NCBI GenBank assembly: GCA_963575745.1
Contig: CAUYUJ010015947.1
Coordinates: forward strand, 108,501 to 172,500
Length of the DNA stretch: 64,000 nt
Source of the DNA: Prorocentrum cordatum
Lineage: Eukaryota; Sar; Dinophyceae; Prorocentrales; Prorocentraceae
Direction: 5' to 3'
Shown here: positions 21,711-30,408 of the stretch, piece by piece
How positions within the stretch are numbered: the stretch's first letter is position 1
Layout: each line of letters begins with the position of its first letter
Made by a program: the position numbers and the translations under genes
The notes under the pieces: generated by a model
What the model saw: the letters and a program-made list of their open reading frames with translations, nothing else
Database searches by the model: none
Told to the model about the DNA's origin: nothing

Positions 21711-22078
21711 TCACCACAGTCCCCCAGGAGCCCCCCAGGCTGCCCCGGGAGGTCTCCAGTAGCACAACGAGGCCCCAAGAAGCCGCCAGAGTGCTAACAC
21801 GGGACGTCCAAGAGGGCCCGTGTCCAAAGTGTTTGGGCTCCAAGGGTTTGGGACGCGTGCCTGGGCAATAATTGTCACGGGTAGCGCTTGCCTGTCCCGG
21901 CCGCGTGGCCGATGCAGTCTCGCGGTGTCTCTTGCGTGCTGACATTACGGGGAGTAGTTTGCACCAGTAATTTGCTCAGCGCTTAGGAAGTAGAATCCGC
22001 TCAGTGCTTTCGCGGCGTTACGACGGCGGTTGTTGAAGCATGCAGTCCGCTCCCATCCTCTCCCTCCCCCATGTTTTC

Positions 22079-22395
22079 GAAGAGGGCCAAAGCAGTCAAA
22101 ACCAAAAGAGATCCTAACGTGTTTGCCGTTATGTTTCTGGAGTTCCCATGTGTTGCGAACATGTGGCTCCAAGATGGTCTCGCAGGCCCAAATGGTCCAG
22201 AAGAGAGTTGCAAGATTTCCCAAGGATGGCCCAGGACTGCCGCGAATGCCAATCCTCAATGCGACTTCAGACACCAGGGCGTGCGCTTCCAAGCCAAGGA
22301 TCCCATCATCCAGACCCGGCTCCTCCGACGCGCTATGCGCTTGGTCTTATGGCAAGTAGATCTTGAGCTCGCGCGCAGCGAGAGCGATGGCTTTA
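22079..22395. other. Single-copy DNA right of the array
   Basis: The array ends in the middle of its terminal subrepeat. The following 300 bp have no counterpart elsewhere in the window. No convincing coding frame. Confidence 0.4.
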
Positions 22396-22398
22396 GTC

Positions 22399-22935
22399 TT
22401 ATGTATGTATATATGCATGTATGTATGTATGTATGTATGTATGTATGCATGCATGCATGCATGCATGCATGCATGTATGCATGCATGCATGCATATATGT
22501 ATATGTATGCATGCATGGCTGTATAGTTGTAAGGATAGTTGCATGTAGGTATGCATGCATGCATGCATGCATGCATGTACGTATGGATGTGTGCATGTAT
22601 GTATGTATGCATGTATGTATGCTTGTATGCAATGTGTAAGTGGCTATGTGCTTATGTGTGTATGCGTACGCATGTACATATCGGTGTATGTATGTGTATG
22701 TCGGTGTATGTACGTATGTGTGTTTGCATGTATGTATATAATTGTGTGTATGCGTGTATGCATGCATTTATGTATGTGTTTATGTATGTATGTATGTACA
22801 CGTGCATGTATGTATGTATGGATGCGTATGTATGTATGCATTGCCGTGGCCATGCATGTATGTATGCCTGCACGTATGTACGTATACATGTATGTACACG
22901 TTACCATGTTTGTGTCCATGCATTACGTTTGCACA
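22399..22935. repeat. (TATG)n/(TGCA)n degenerate microsatellite
   Basis: TATG repeats with TGCATGCA runs and many substitutions, older-looking than the arrays inside the tandem units. Unlike them it has no reverse-complement half. Confidence 0.9.
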
Positions 22936-22974
22936 TCAGTACAGATACTGCATCGCATCGTTGTGTTGCCACAC

Positions 22975-23175
22975 AGCTTGCACTACCTAGCTTGCACCAC
23001 ATAACTTTCACCACACAGTTTTCACCGCACAGCTTACACCACATGTCTTGCACCGCGAAGCCTACATCACGTAGCTTGCGCCAGCATAGTCTACACCAGA
23101 CAGCTTGCACCACGCAGCTTGCATCGCAGAGCTTACAACACATAGACTGCACCACGTAGCTTACACCAAATACCT
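22975..23175 (+). repeat. ~15-bp CACAGCTTGCACCAC minisatellite
   Basis: About thirteen degenerate copies of a 14-16 bp unit related to CACAGCTTGCACCAC, followed to about 23460 by another degenerate series on CGATTTGCA and TCGATGTGC motifs. Confidence 0.8.
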
Positions 23176-23608
23176 TTCTCCACATACGTCCACAGTGCAA
23201 TAACTTGTTGTTTGGGGCCCACGCTGGCAAACACAGTTTTGATTTGCCGATTGCAACATGATTCGCACCTCGACGTGTCAGTTTAGATGCATGCCCATGT
23301 ACAATTCGATTGCAATCGGATTTGCATGCCGACGTGCGTTTACACCAACATGTCGATGTGCCTTTCGATTTGCACTTCGGTGTGCAGTTCGATGCGCATG
23401 TCGATTTGCAAGTTCAACTCGCATCTTGGTTCGCGTGCATTTTGGATTTGCACGTCGGTCTGCATTTCCCACGGGACAACCCGCGGGACACCCCACGGCA
23501 CGAGCCACGGCGCGACGCGGGGGCGCGAGGGCGCGAAGACAGCCGCGCACCGCTGGGACGCCAGAGCGCGAAGCTGGGTGGCCTGGGTGGCCCTGGGGAG
23601 TCTCCCAG

Positions 23609-23742
23609 GCCGCAGCACCGACAGCATCCAGCTGCACATCGCCAACGCCAAGGGCGAGAGGTTCAAGAAGTACCTCCAGCAGCACGGCCTCGCGCCCGGT
23701 GTCCGCGTGAAGTTCGTGGTGGACTTCGAGGAGAGCTTGGGG
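23609..23742 (+). CDS. Candidate isolated exon, unknown protein
   Basis: A stretch of about 44 codons reads STDSIQLHIANAKGERFKKY, then LQQHGLAPGVRVKFVVDFEE. Nearly every codon ends in G or C, the bias seen in the array gene, while neighbouring DNA is not protein-like. It is preceded by a possible acceptor (TCTCCCAG). A clean donor is not obvious on the right. It could be one exon of a plus-strand gene with long repeat-filled introns, or a gene fragment. I do not recognise the family. Confidence 0.3.
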
Positions 23743-23894
23743 CGGGGGGGTGCCCGACTCTGGTTCCGCCGTGCGTTGGTTGACTCGCCGACTCAGAGTT
23801 GTGTCATAAGAAATCCACGCGCCCCCAAGCGATGCGAACAAGAGTTGGACGGCACCCTGATCTGCCTCGGGAGAGGAGGGCAGACATGTCCGCC

Positions 23895-24095
23895 ATATGT
23901 TTGCGGAAGGCTCCACAGGTTTGTGGAACCTTTCTACGAGACTGTCCACAGAGTGGGGTGGGCATCCATTAAGCCAGGGCGGGAACACCGACGGCAAAGT
24001 AGGGCGGAAATCGGCATCAAAGAAGTTTGAAACGTAGGGCGGAAATTTCCGCCCTACTTGTGCGAAGTCGGCCAAAGTGGGGCGGATCCGGAGTC
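23895..24095 (+). mobile_element. Foldback/MITE-like element, copy with GGGCGGAAATTTCCGCCC palindrome
   Basis: Its 3' two-thirds align by eye with 49504-49688: GCAAAGTAG(G)GCGGAA, CATCAAA, then TGCGAAGTCGGCCAAAGTGG and GGCGGATCCGGAG at the end. It contains a perfect 24-bp palindrome at 24034-24057. The 5' terminal repeat is poorly kept (GTCCGCCATA near 23889). Confidence 0.55.
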
Positions 24096-24096
24096 A

Positions 24097-24245
24097 GGGG
24101 AGAGCGAGCGCGGCCCCAGCGACTCGAGGCTCGAGGTTCTCTTGGAGGCGCTTCCTGCCGCCTCGGGGTACTCCCTCGCGCAGCCGCGCCTCGCCGAGAG
24201 CGTTCCGGGGGTGCCCGAGTCGTCCCGAACGGCCGCCGGAGGCCC
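24097..24245 (+). CDS. Candidate isolated exon, unknown protein
   Basis: About 49 codons with strongly GC-ending use encode GESERGPSDSRLEVLLEALP followed by AASGYSLAQPRLAESVPGVP. It begins right at the end of the foldback element. There is no recognisable domain; it may form a helix (LEVLLEAL). It is in the same orientation as the candidate at 23609. It could be chance in GC-rich DNA. Confidence 0.22.
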
Positions 24246-24299
24246 GATTCACGACACGAAAGCATACGAAATCCATACGGTCGGACGGAGGCATCAGAT

Positions 24300-24455
24300 A
24301 GAGGTCGGTTCAGGAGGGTGCCCTCACGTTTTTCGTGTTTGTTGGATGTTCTTGTGCATCCTGGGGGAGGGCACCCTCGAATGTTCTTCAGCTTGGCCAG
24401 CGGAGGGTCTCATGTTATTGGAGGGTGCTCTTCTGGCCCAATTAGGGCCGGCCGA
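24300..24455 (+). repeat. Dispersed repeat, TTGGATGTTCTTGTGCATCC family
   Basis: Aligns by eye with 51783-51935: GAGG/GCGTGCCCT, TTCGTG, GTTGGATG(C)TCTTG(C)GCATCC, TGGGGGAGGGCAC, TTGGCCAGCGGAGGG, CTCATGTT and TGTTCTTCTG. Two diverged copies of a ~150-bp element. Confidence 0.65.
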
Positions 24456-24467
24456 GCCTCGTCGCGA

Positions 24468-26156
24468 ATTACCCTGTGACGTACCCAACCCATTTGTATC
24501 AATGGAAACGAGGAGTTGGCCGAAACTTGCATGGACAATCAACTTGATGTGTAAGCTACTTGGGACACGCGCCTGTGGCATGATGCGCAGGAGAACCATA
24601 CAAGAACGAGGGGCGACAGCTACAGGCTCGAAGAGGACATGGGGAGTCGGGAACGCAGAGCAGGAGAAAAACGTGCGGGAAGCCGAACCATCAGCACGGC
24701 AGCAGCAGAGGGAAGGTGACTGCAGGAGGAGAACAAGGACGAAAGCGGCGTCTAATTTGAGTCTGCGGTGGGTACCCACTGTGCTGTGCCCCTCAGCAGC
24801 CCTCGAAAGTGGCGACAGTTTCACAGATCGCAGCCCCCCAGGGATGGCGAGGTCTAATTTGAGTCTGCGGTGGGTCACTGTGCTGGGCCCCCCAGCAGGC
24901 CTCGAAAGTGGCGACAGTTTCACAGATCGCAGCCCCCCAGGGATGGCGAGGTCTAATTTGAGTCTGCGTGGGTACACTGTGCTGGGCCCCCCAGCAGGCC
25001 TCGAAAGTGGCGACAGTTTCACATATCGCAGCCCCCCAGGGATGGCGAGGTCTAATTTGAGTCTGCGTGGGTACCCACTGTGCTGGGCCCCTCAGCAGCC
25101 CTCGAAAGTGGCGACAGTTTCACAGATCGCAGCCCCCCAGGGATGGCGAGGTCTAATTTGAGTCTGCGGTGGGTACCCACTGTGCTGTGCCCCTCAGCAG
25201 CCTCGAAAGTGGCGACAGTTTCACAGAATCGCCAGCCCCCCAGGGACGGCGAGGTCTAATTTGAGTCTGCGGTGGGTACCCACTGTGCTGGGCCCCTCAG
25301 CAGCCCTCGAAAGTGGCGACAGTTTCACAGATCGCAGCCCCCCAGGGATGGCGAGGTCTAATTTGAGTCTGCGGTGGGTACCCACTGTGCTGGGCCCCCC
25401 AGCAGCCCTCGAAAGTGGCGACAGTTTCACAGATCGCAGCCCCCCAGGGATGGCGAGGTCTAATTTGAGTCTGCGGGGGTACCCACTGTGCTGGCCCCCA
25501 GCAGCCCTCGAAAGTGGCGACAGTTTCACAGATCGCAGCCCCCCAGGGATGGCGAGGTCTAATTTGAGTCTGCGGTGGGTACCACTGTGCTGGCCCCCCA
25601 GCAGCCTTCGAAAGTGGCGACAGTTTCACAGATCGCAGCCCCCCAGGGATGGTGAGGTCAATTTGGTCTGCGGTGGGTACCCACTGTGCTGGCCCCTCAG
25701 CAGCCCTCGAAAGTGGCGACAGTTTCACAGATCGCAGCCCCCCAGGGATGGCGAGGTCTAATTTGAGTCTGCGGTGGGTACCCACTGCGCTGTGCCCCTC
25801 AGCAGCCCTCGAAAGTGGCGACAGTTTCACAGATCGCAGCCCCCCAGGGATGGCGAGGTCTAATTTGAGTCTGCGGTGGGTACCCACTGTGCTGTGCCCC
25901 CCAGCAGCCCTCGAAAGTGGCGACAGTTTCACATATCGCAGCCCCCCAGGGATGGCGAGGTCTAATTTGAGTCTGCGGTGGGTACCCACTGTGCTGTGCC
26001 CCTCAGCAGCCCTCGAAAGTGGCACAGGGATGACCAGGTAGGGGGCAGGCTGGCACGCAGCGACGAGCGAGGTAAAAGGGAAGAAGGGAAGGAAGGAGAC
26101 GCGCGAGCAATGCTTTATTCAAAACGAGAACCCAACGCATGAGGGTTGGGAAAAAG
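24468..26156 (+). mobile_element. Composite element with 102-bp satellite, copy 1
   Basis: A unique leader (24468-24750, from ATTACCCTGTGACGTACCC), about thirteen tandem copies of a 102-bp unit (24751 to about 26023; TCTAATTTGAGTCTGCGG ... GGGATGGCGAGG), and a unique tail (GATGACCAGGTA ... CCCAACGCATGAGGGTTGGG). The same three parts in the same order recur at 30409-32409. Unrelated DNA on both outer sides implies that the whole composite moved or was copied. Several units here have lost bases. No transposase or RT is encoded. The 102-bp unit is 34 codons long and open on both strands, which makes spurious ORFs. Confidence 0.85.
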
Positions 26157-26193
26157 ACAATACGGAGGGCTTGTTGCCATGAATGGGCATCGC

Positions 26194-26380
26194 CTCCTCC
26201 TCCTCCTCCTCCTCCTCCTCCTCCCCTCCTCCTCCTCCTCCTCCTTCCTCCTCTTCTCCTCCTCCTCATCCTCCTCTTCCTCCTCCTCCTCCTCCCCCAT
26301 CCTCCTCTCTGCTCGTCCTCCTCTTCCTCCTCCTCCTCCTCCTCCTCCTCCTCCTCCACCTCCTCCTCCATTGCACGGCA
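26194..26380. repeat. (CCT)n array
   Basis: Interrupted CTC/CCT triplets. A ~110-bp non-repetitive island follows (26375-26485) and then a second array. The island reads HGSFAPRRRGSDASADVPG in one frame, weak as a coding claim. Confidence 0.9.
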
Positions 26381-26485
26381 GCTTCGCGCCGCGTCGACGC
26401 GGCAGCGACGCCAGCGCGGACGTTCCAGGTTGAGCGACGCTGGCGTCCTTCGGCGGCGCGCCCAGCGGGGAAGGCAGAGGGGGTC

Positions 26486-26875
26486 TTCTTCCTCCTCCTC
26501 CTCCTCCTCCTCCTCCTCCTCCTCCTCCTGCCCGCCTCCTCCTCCCTCGTCGCTCCTCCTCCTCGCCTCCTCCTTTTCCTCCTCCTCCTTCTCTCCTCCC
26601 CATCATCCTTCCCCTCCTCCTCCTTCCTCCTCCTCCTCCCTCTTCCCCTCCTCCTACTCCTCCTCTTCCTCCTCCCTCCTCCTCCTCTCCTCCTCCTCCT
26701 CCTCCTCCTCCTCCTCCTCCTCCTCCTCCCTCTCCTCCTCGGCCTCCTCCTCCTCCTCCTCCTCCTCCTCCTCCTCCTCCTCCTCCGTTCTTCCTCCTCC
26801 TCCTCCCTCCTCATTCCTCCTCCTCCTTCTCCTCCTCCTCCTCCTCCTCGTTCTCCTCCTGCTCCTCCCTGTCCT
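26486..26875. repeat. (CCT)n/(CTC)n array
   Basis: Nearly 400 bp of pyrimidine triplets, all-pyrimidine on this strand apart from rare interruptions. Confidence 0.92.
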
Positions 26876-26899
26876 ACCTATGGTAGTGGTGGTGGAAAG

Positions 26900-27030
26900 T
26901 CGGCCCATCAGGCCTTCTCAGAAGGCTCTTCTCAGAAGCTGCATGCGCCTTGTCCGAAGCCGTGCAGAGGATGGCTTCTCACAAGGCTGGGGGGCTTCTG
27001 AGAAGCCCCGCCGCCTTCTGAGGAGACCTG
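26900..27030. mobile_element. Foldback element, CTTCTCAGAAGC type
   Basis: Repeated CTTCTCAGAAG(G/C) on the left and GGCTTCTGAGAAGCC / CCTTCTGAGGAG on the right form nested inverted repeats. A related structure lies at 51485-51590 (CTTCTTAGAAG ... CTTCTAAGATG ... CTTCTGAGGAG). Confidence 0.5.
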
Positions 27031-27042
27031 ACCTCGACTGCA

Positions 27043-27213
27043 CGTAAGAGTGACCTCTCGCCGGAGTGACCTTTGGTGCGAGCTCATCGGGGTTCTCCCG
27101 ATCGCTGAGCGCGATGCGATAGCGGCTGCTTGCGCGCTCGGATTTGGCCACCTTGGGCCCCCTCAGTCCGCCTACTGAAGGTCACTCTTGCCTGGGGTCA
27201 CTCCTGCGTGTCG
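27043..27213. mobile_element. Foldback/MITE-like element, GAGTGACC...GGTCACTC type
   Basis: The left end CACGTAAGAGTGACCTCTCG with CGGAGTGACCTTT is the approximate reverse complement of the right end AAGGTCACTCTTGCC with GGGGTCACTCCTGCGTG, giving ~33-bp imperfect terminal repeats around a ~105-bp middle. A solitary related end is at 52450-52470 (AGGGTCACTCTTGCGTG). Confidence 0.55.
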
Positions 27214-27430
27214 CCAATGGGCCCTCCCCCCCCCCCCCGGCGCCGCCGAGCCCCGGAATGGGCCGATGTCGGACGCTCCTGCGCCGTCGGAGAGCCGCGA
27301 GGCTCGACGAGCTGTGCTGCCGGCCACCCCCAGGGGGGTCGGCACTGCGCGTGCGTGCTCCCGTGGGAGCCTCGTCGGGCGCGCGGGCGATCGGGCCGCC
27401 AGCGGCCGCTGTTGCGGCCGCGGGCGCCGC

Positions 27431-27432
<2 letters not shown>

Positions 27433-27474
<42 letters not shown>

Positions 27475-27605
27475 CCGACGCCGACGCCGACGCCGTCGAC
27501 GCTGACGCCGACGCCGACGCCGACGACGGCGCCGACGACGCCGACGACGACGACGATGACGACGACGGCGGCGACGACGACGACGATGACGACGGCGGCG
27601 GCGAT
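27433..27605. repeat. (GAC)n/(GCC GAC)n triplet array
   Basis: An imperfect GAC array. A frame from an ATG at 27257 runs through it as an Asp/Ala-rich C-terminus and stops at 27629; its first 60 codons are GC3-rich. It may be a gene end but is more simply a microsatellite with open frames. Confidence 0.8.
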
Positions 27606-27764
27606 CGGAGCCCCTGGCTGATTCTATGAAGCGCCCACCCCCTCGGCTATCCGCCCCTGCTGCAGCTCCCTCGGGAGCGCCCGAACCTGCGCGAGCCGTG
27701 CGCGTGCAGAATCCCCCGGCGGGGCCCGTGTTTTGGGCCCAGGAGCGGTGATTGACCCCCTCTT

Positions 27765-27838
27765 CGTCCTCCTCCTCCTCCTCCTCGTCCTCCTCCTCCT
27801 CCTCCTCCTCCTCCTCCTCCTCCTCCTCCTCCTCCCCC
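27765..27838. repeat. (CTC)n array
   Basis: About 24 nearly perfect CTC triplets. Confidence 0.92.
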
Positions 27839-27955
27839 GCCCCCCTTGGCCAGAGTGTGTCTATGCGGCGACCCTGGGCCCAGGACGGGCGAGGCCAGGA
27901 CGGGTGCGATGCGCACCGCCCCCAGGCATCATCCGAGGAGTCTCGGATTTCCCTA

Positions 27956-28151
27956 CCCAGACCTCCTCGCGCTGCGACAAAATCACGACGGCAGGTTTTT
28001 CGCGATTCTCGGCCTCAGGGGGGCCCTCGCTGGGCCTCGGGGCCGTCAAAAAACGATTCAGACGACTCAGGACTAGAAACCGGTCCCGGGGAAGGGGCCC
28101 AGACCTCTGGGGGTCGAAGTCGTGAAACAAATTACGCGTCGGGGGTCTGGG
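27956..28151 (+). mobile_element. CCCAGACC...GGTCTGGG repeat, solitary copy with both ends
   Basis: The clearest solitary copy: starts CCCAGACCTCC and ends GGGGGTCTGGG, so terminal CCCAGACC/GGTCTGGG repeats are visible. Inside are AAAATCACGACGG, GTCAAAAAACGATTCAG, CCGGTCCCGGGGAAGGGG and GGGTCGAAGTCGTGAAA. Diverged from the array copies. Another end-like CCCAGACCTCCTCGCG lies at 28360. Confidence 0.7.
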
Positions 28152-28335
28152 AGGCGGGCCACAGGATCCGGAGTCGGTGGGGCCCTCGTGGCCTCCCGTG
28201 GGGGAGCCCGTAGGGCGGCGCCTGGTCTCCCGCGGCCTCCCGTGCAGTATCCCGCGTGATGCGCCGCAGGATCCGGAAGCGGTCGGGCGACGCGGCCTCC
28301 CGTGGCCTCCCATGGCCGCCCCCATCCCTATACCC
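28152..28335. repeat. CGTGGCCTCCCGTGG degenerate minisatellite
   Basis: Short repeats of GGCCTCCCGTGG and CAGGATCCGGA-type motifs. Both strands are open; no gene. Confidence 0.5.
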
Positions 28336-28379
28336 TGAAGTCGGGCATGTCCCTCTACACCCAGACCTCCTCGCGTGGT

Positions 28380-28430
28380 AAAGCAACAACAACAAAAACA
28401 GCAACAACAACAACAACAACAACAATTACT
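28380..28430. repeat. (CAA)n microsatellite
   Basis: AACAACAAC triplets. Longer arrays of the same type lie at 29190-29247 and 30257-30405. Confidence 0.9.
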
Positions 28431-29185
28431 AGCACGTGGGGACACTCCGTTCTCACCAGTGCCAGGGTTTTCATAGGAGGCGGGCAATACCCCCACTTTG
28501 TGGGGGGGCCGGTTCAAGCTCTACCAGATTTCCAAACGACTCTTCGCCACCACCCACACCCAGCTTCCCGCCCTATGACGTTCGGACACTTCACTTCGTG
28601 GCATGCGGACGACCGTGGCTACTATTCAGGGCCCCGCGGCCGACGACGACGGCGTGCGCGCGCGAAGAAAAAACGAATGTGTCCCGCATGGTATTATTTG
28701 ACAGGGATGATGGCCCTGGCAGGTGCGCAACCGTTGTCGCAGAAGTTCGAAAAAGTTGCTCGCAAAAGCCCGTTTGACAGAAATGTTTAAAAAGTGTTGG
28801 GTTTCCTACGAATCCGCAAGAGCGCGCGGGATGAGATTTTGACATTTTTTTGTTGAAAAACCATTGGTTTTTTGATGTTTTTATGTTAAAATCGCTCCGA
28901 ACACTAAGCTTTTGGAAGGATTTCGTCTTGCGCGCGCGAATGTCCACTTTACCTTATTTTTTGCAAGGGATTCTTGAAATTTGATTATATTAGAACAAGA
29001 AATGTCATTTTCTATTGTTTTTTGCAAGGGAAAGCGGATTACAACAAAACAACCGGATCCTGTACACACCCTCTTTTCTGAGGCTTCCTCACGAAAATGA
29101 TGAAAATGTAGCTGCGGCCTAGGCGGCGCAGGGGGGGCGCGCACCAGGGGGCCCAACAATAATTATTCTTTAGAATAAATAATGT
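28431..29185. other. Lower-GC stretch without a recognised gene
   Basis: From about 28790 to 29100 the DNA is clearly more AT-rich than its surroundings (for example TTTTTTGATGTTTTTATG). There is no ORF with sensible composition, no RNA fold that I recognise, and no copy of the window's repeat families. Confidence 0.4.
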
Positions 29186-29187
29186 TC

Positions 29188-29189
<2 letters not shown>

Positions 29190-29247
<58 letters not shown>
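29190..29247. repeat. (CAA)n microsatellite
   Basis: About 19 CAA triplets. The flank AATAATTATTCTTTAGAA is echoed before the array at 30257 (AATAATTATTCTTCAGAA), so the two arrays share a source. Confidence 0.92.
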
Positions 29248-29485
29248 TTAAGACTGTTCGCCCTTATATGCTCGAGTGTCCAATAACGCGTATTTCCCAA
29301 ACCCTCGATACCCGCCCTCTTCGTCTTCGATCGAACCCCTTTTGGGGGGTATACCTTTCTTCCCTGCAGGCCAGGCCCCGGCAAGCGGCGGGGCGGCCGC
29401 GGACCGTCGGCCTGGCCAGCGGCAGCGCTGATCGGCGGGGCGGCCGCGGACCGTCGACCCGACCCCAAGAGGGACGGACAGGGGA

Positions 29486-29491
29486 CCGACT

Positions 29492-29545
<54 letters not shown>

Positions 29546-29590
29546 TCGAAGACGACGGCGACGACGACGACGGCGACGACGAGCGAAAGC
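29486..29590. repeat. (GAC)n microsatellite
   Basis: GAC triplets with a few GTC and GGC changes. Confidence 0.92.
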
Positions 29591-29599
29591 AGCGAGAGC

Positions 29600-29865
29600 G
29601 AGAGAGAACGACAGCAGGGCCACGAAGGGCACGAAGTAGGCCACGAAGGGCGACAGCGGGGACACGAAAGGAATGCGTATGGGGCCACGAAGAGCGCGAC
29701 CGAGCGGGGGCCACGAATTGCAGATAATGCGGGGCCACAGAAGGCAATTATGGGGCCACTGAGGGTAGCAACTGGGCCACGTAGGACAGTGAGGGGGACA
29801 CAAATGGAGACAGCGGGGACACGAAGGGCATGCACATGGGGCCACAACGGGCGCGACTCCTGGGT
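29600..29865 (+). repeat. GGGGCCACGAAGGGC degenerate minisatellite
   Basis: Repeated GGGCCACGAAGGG / GGGGACACGAAGGG motifs spaced about 20-50 bp apart. Confidence 0.6.
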
Positions 29866-29944
29866 GCCTGGGTGTCGGGAGCGCGGCGCTTGGGAAAATG
29901 CAGGAAATTCCAACGCAAGGCTATTCTTCAGTAAGTTGCAAGCA

Positions 29945-30090
29945 CAGATCGCCGGGAGAGCGATTCCTGCATAAATTGTAAGGAAGTCCCAAGCGAGAGC
30001 GCGATTCCTGAATAAAATGCGAGGAAGTCTCGGGCGGGAGCGGGGGTCCTGGCTAAATTATAAGGAAGTCTCCGGCGGGAGCCGTTGTTG
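29945..30090 (+). repeat. Three tandem ~55-bp units
   Basis: Units share GGGAGAGCGATTCCTG, then (C/A)ATAAA(A/T)T and AAGGAAGTC. Three copies diverge from one another by roughly a fifth. Confidence 0.6.
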
Positions 30091-30256
30091 TTGTTGTTAT
30101 TGTTGTAACCCGGGGGCCAGGGGCCCAGTTTGAGCGGGAAGACTTTCCCTGTCCAAAAACAGGGTGCAAGGGTCGAGGGGCACACTTTGATTCAGAAAAA
30201 GCAGTATGCACTGGTGGGGGGGATCAACAATAATTATTCTTCAGAAATGAGAACTC

Positions 30257-30270
30257 AACAACAACAACAA

Positions 30271-30332
<62 letters not shown>

Positions 30333-30405
30333 GCACTAACAACAACAACAACAAAAACATAAACAAAAACAAAAACAAAAGCAACAGCAACAACACAAAC
30401 AACGA
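30257..30405. repeat. (CAA)n microsatellite next to composite element
   Basis: CAA/CAAAAA repeats run up to the first base of the second composite element, so that element inserted beside or into the array. Confidence 0.9.
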
Positions 30406-30408
30406 CAT

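Larger units (their letters stand above)
1..22078 (+). repeat. Head-to-tail tandem array, three ~7.4-7.7 kb units
   Basis: The sequence at position 1 recurs at 7711 and 15145, so the periods are about 7710 and 7434 bp. Natural unit boundaries, where the GC minisatellite begins after the GAAGCATCAGTGC stretch, fall near 7605 and 15039. Unit 1 is cut by the left window edge. Unit 3 stops abruptly at about 22078, inside the CCCCCATGTTTTCG stretch, where single-copy sequence starts. Similarity covers the gene and all non-coding DNA. Unit 1 is longer mainly because of extra sequence at 6630-7200, including a long poly-T run. The array very probably continues left of the window. Confidence 0.97.

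Noticed and set aside
27257-27629. Acidic poly-Asp protein
   Set aside because: The acidic part is a GAC microsatellite. The preceding 60 codons alone are not enough to call a gene.
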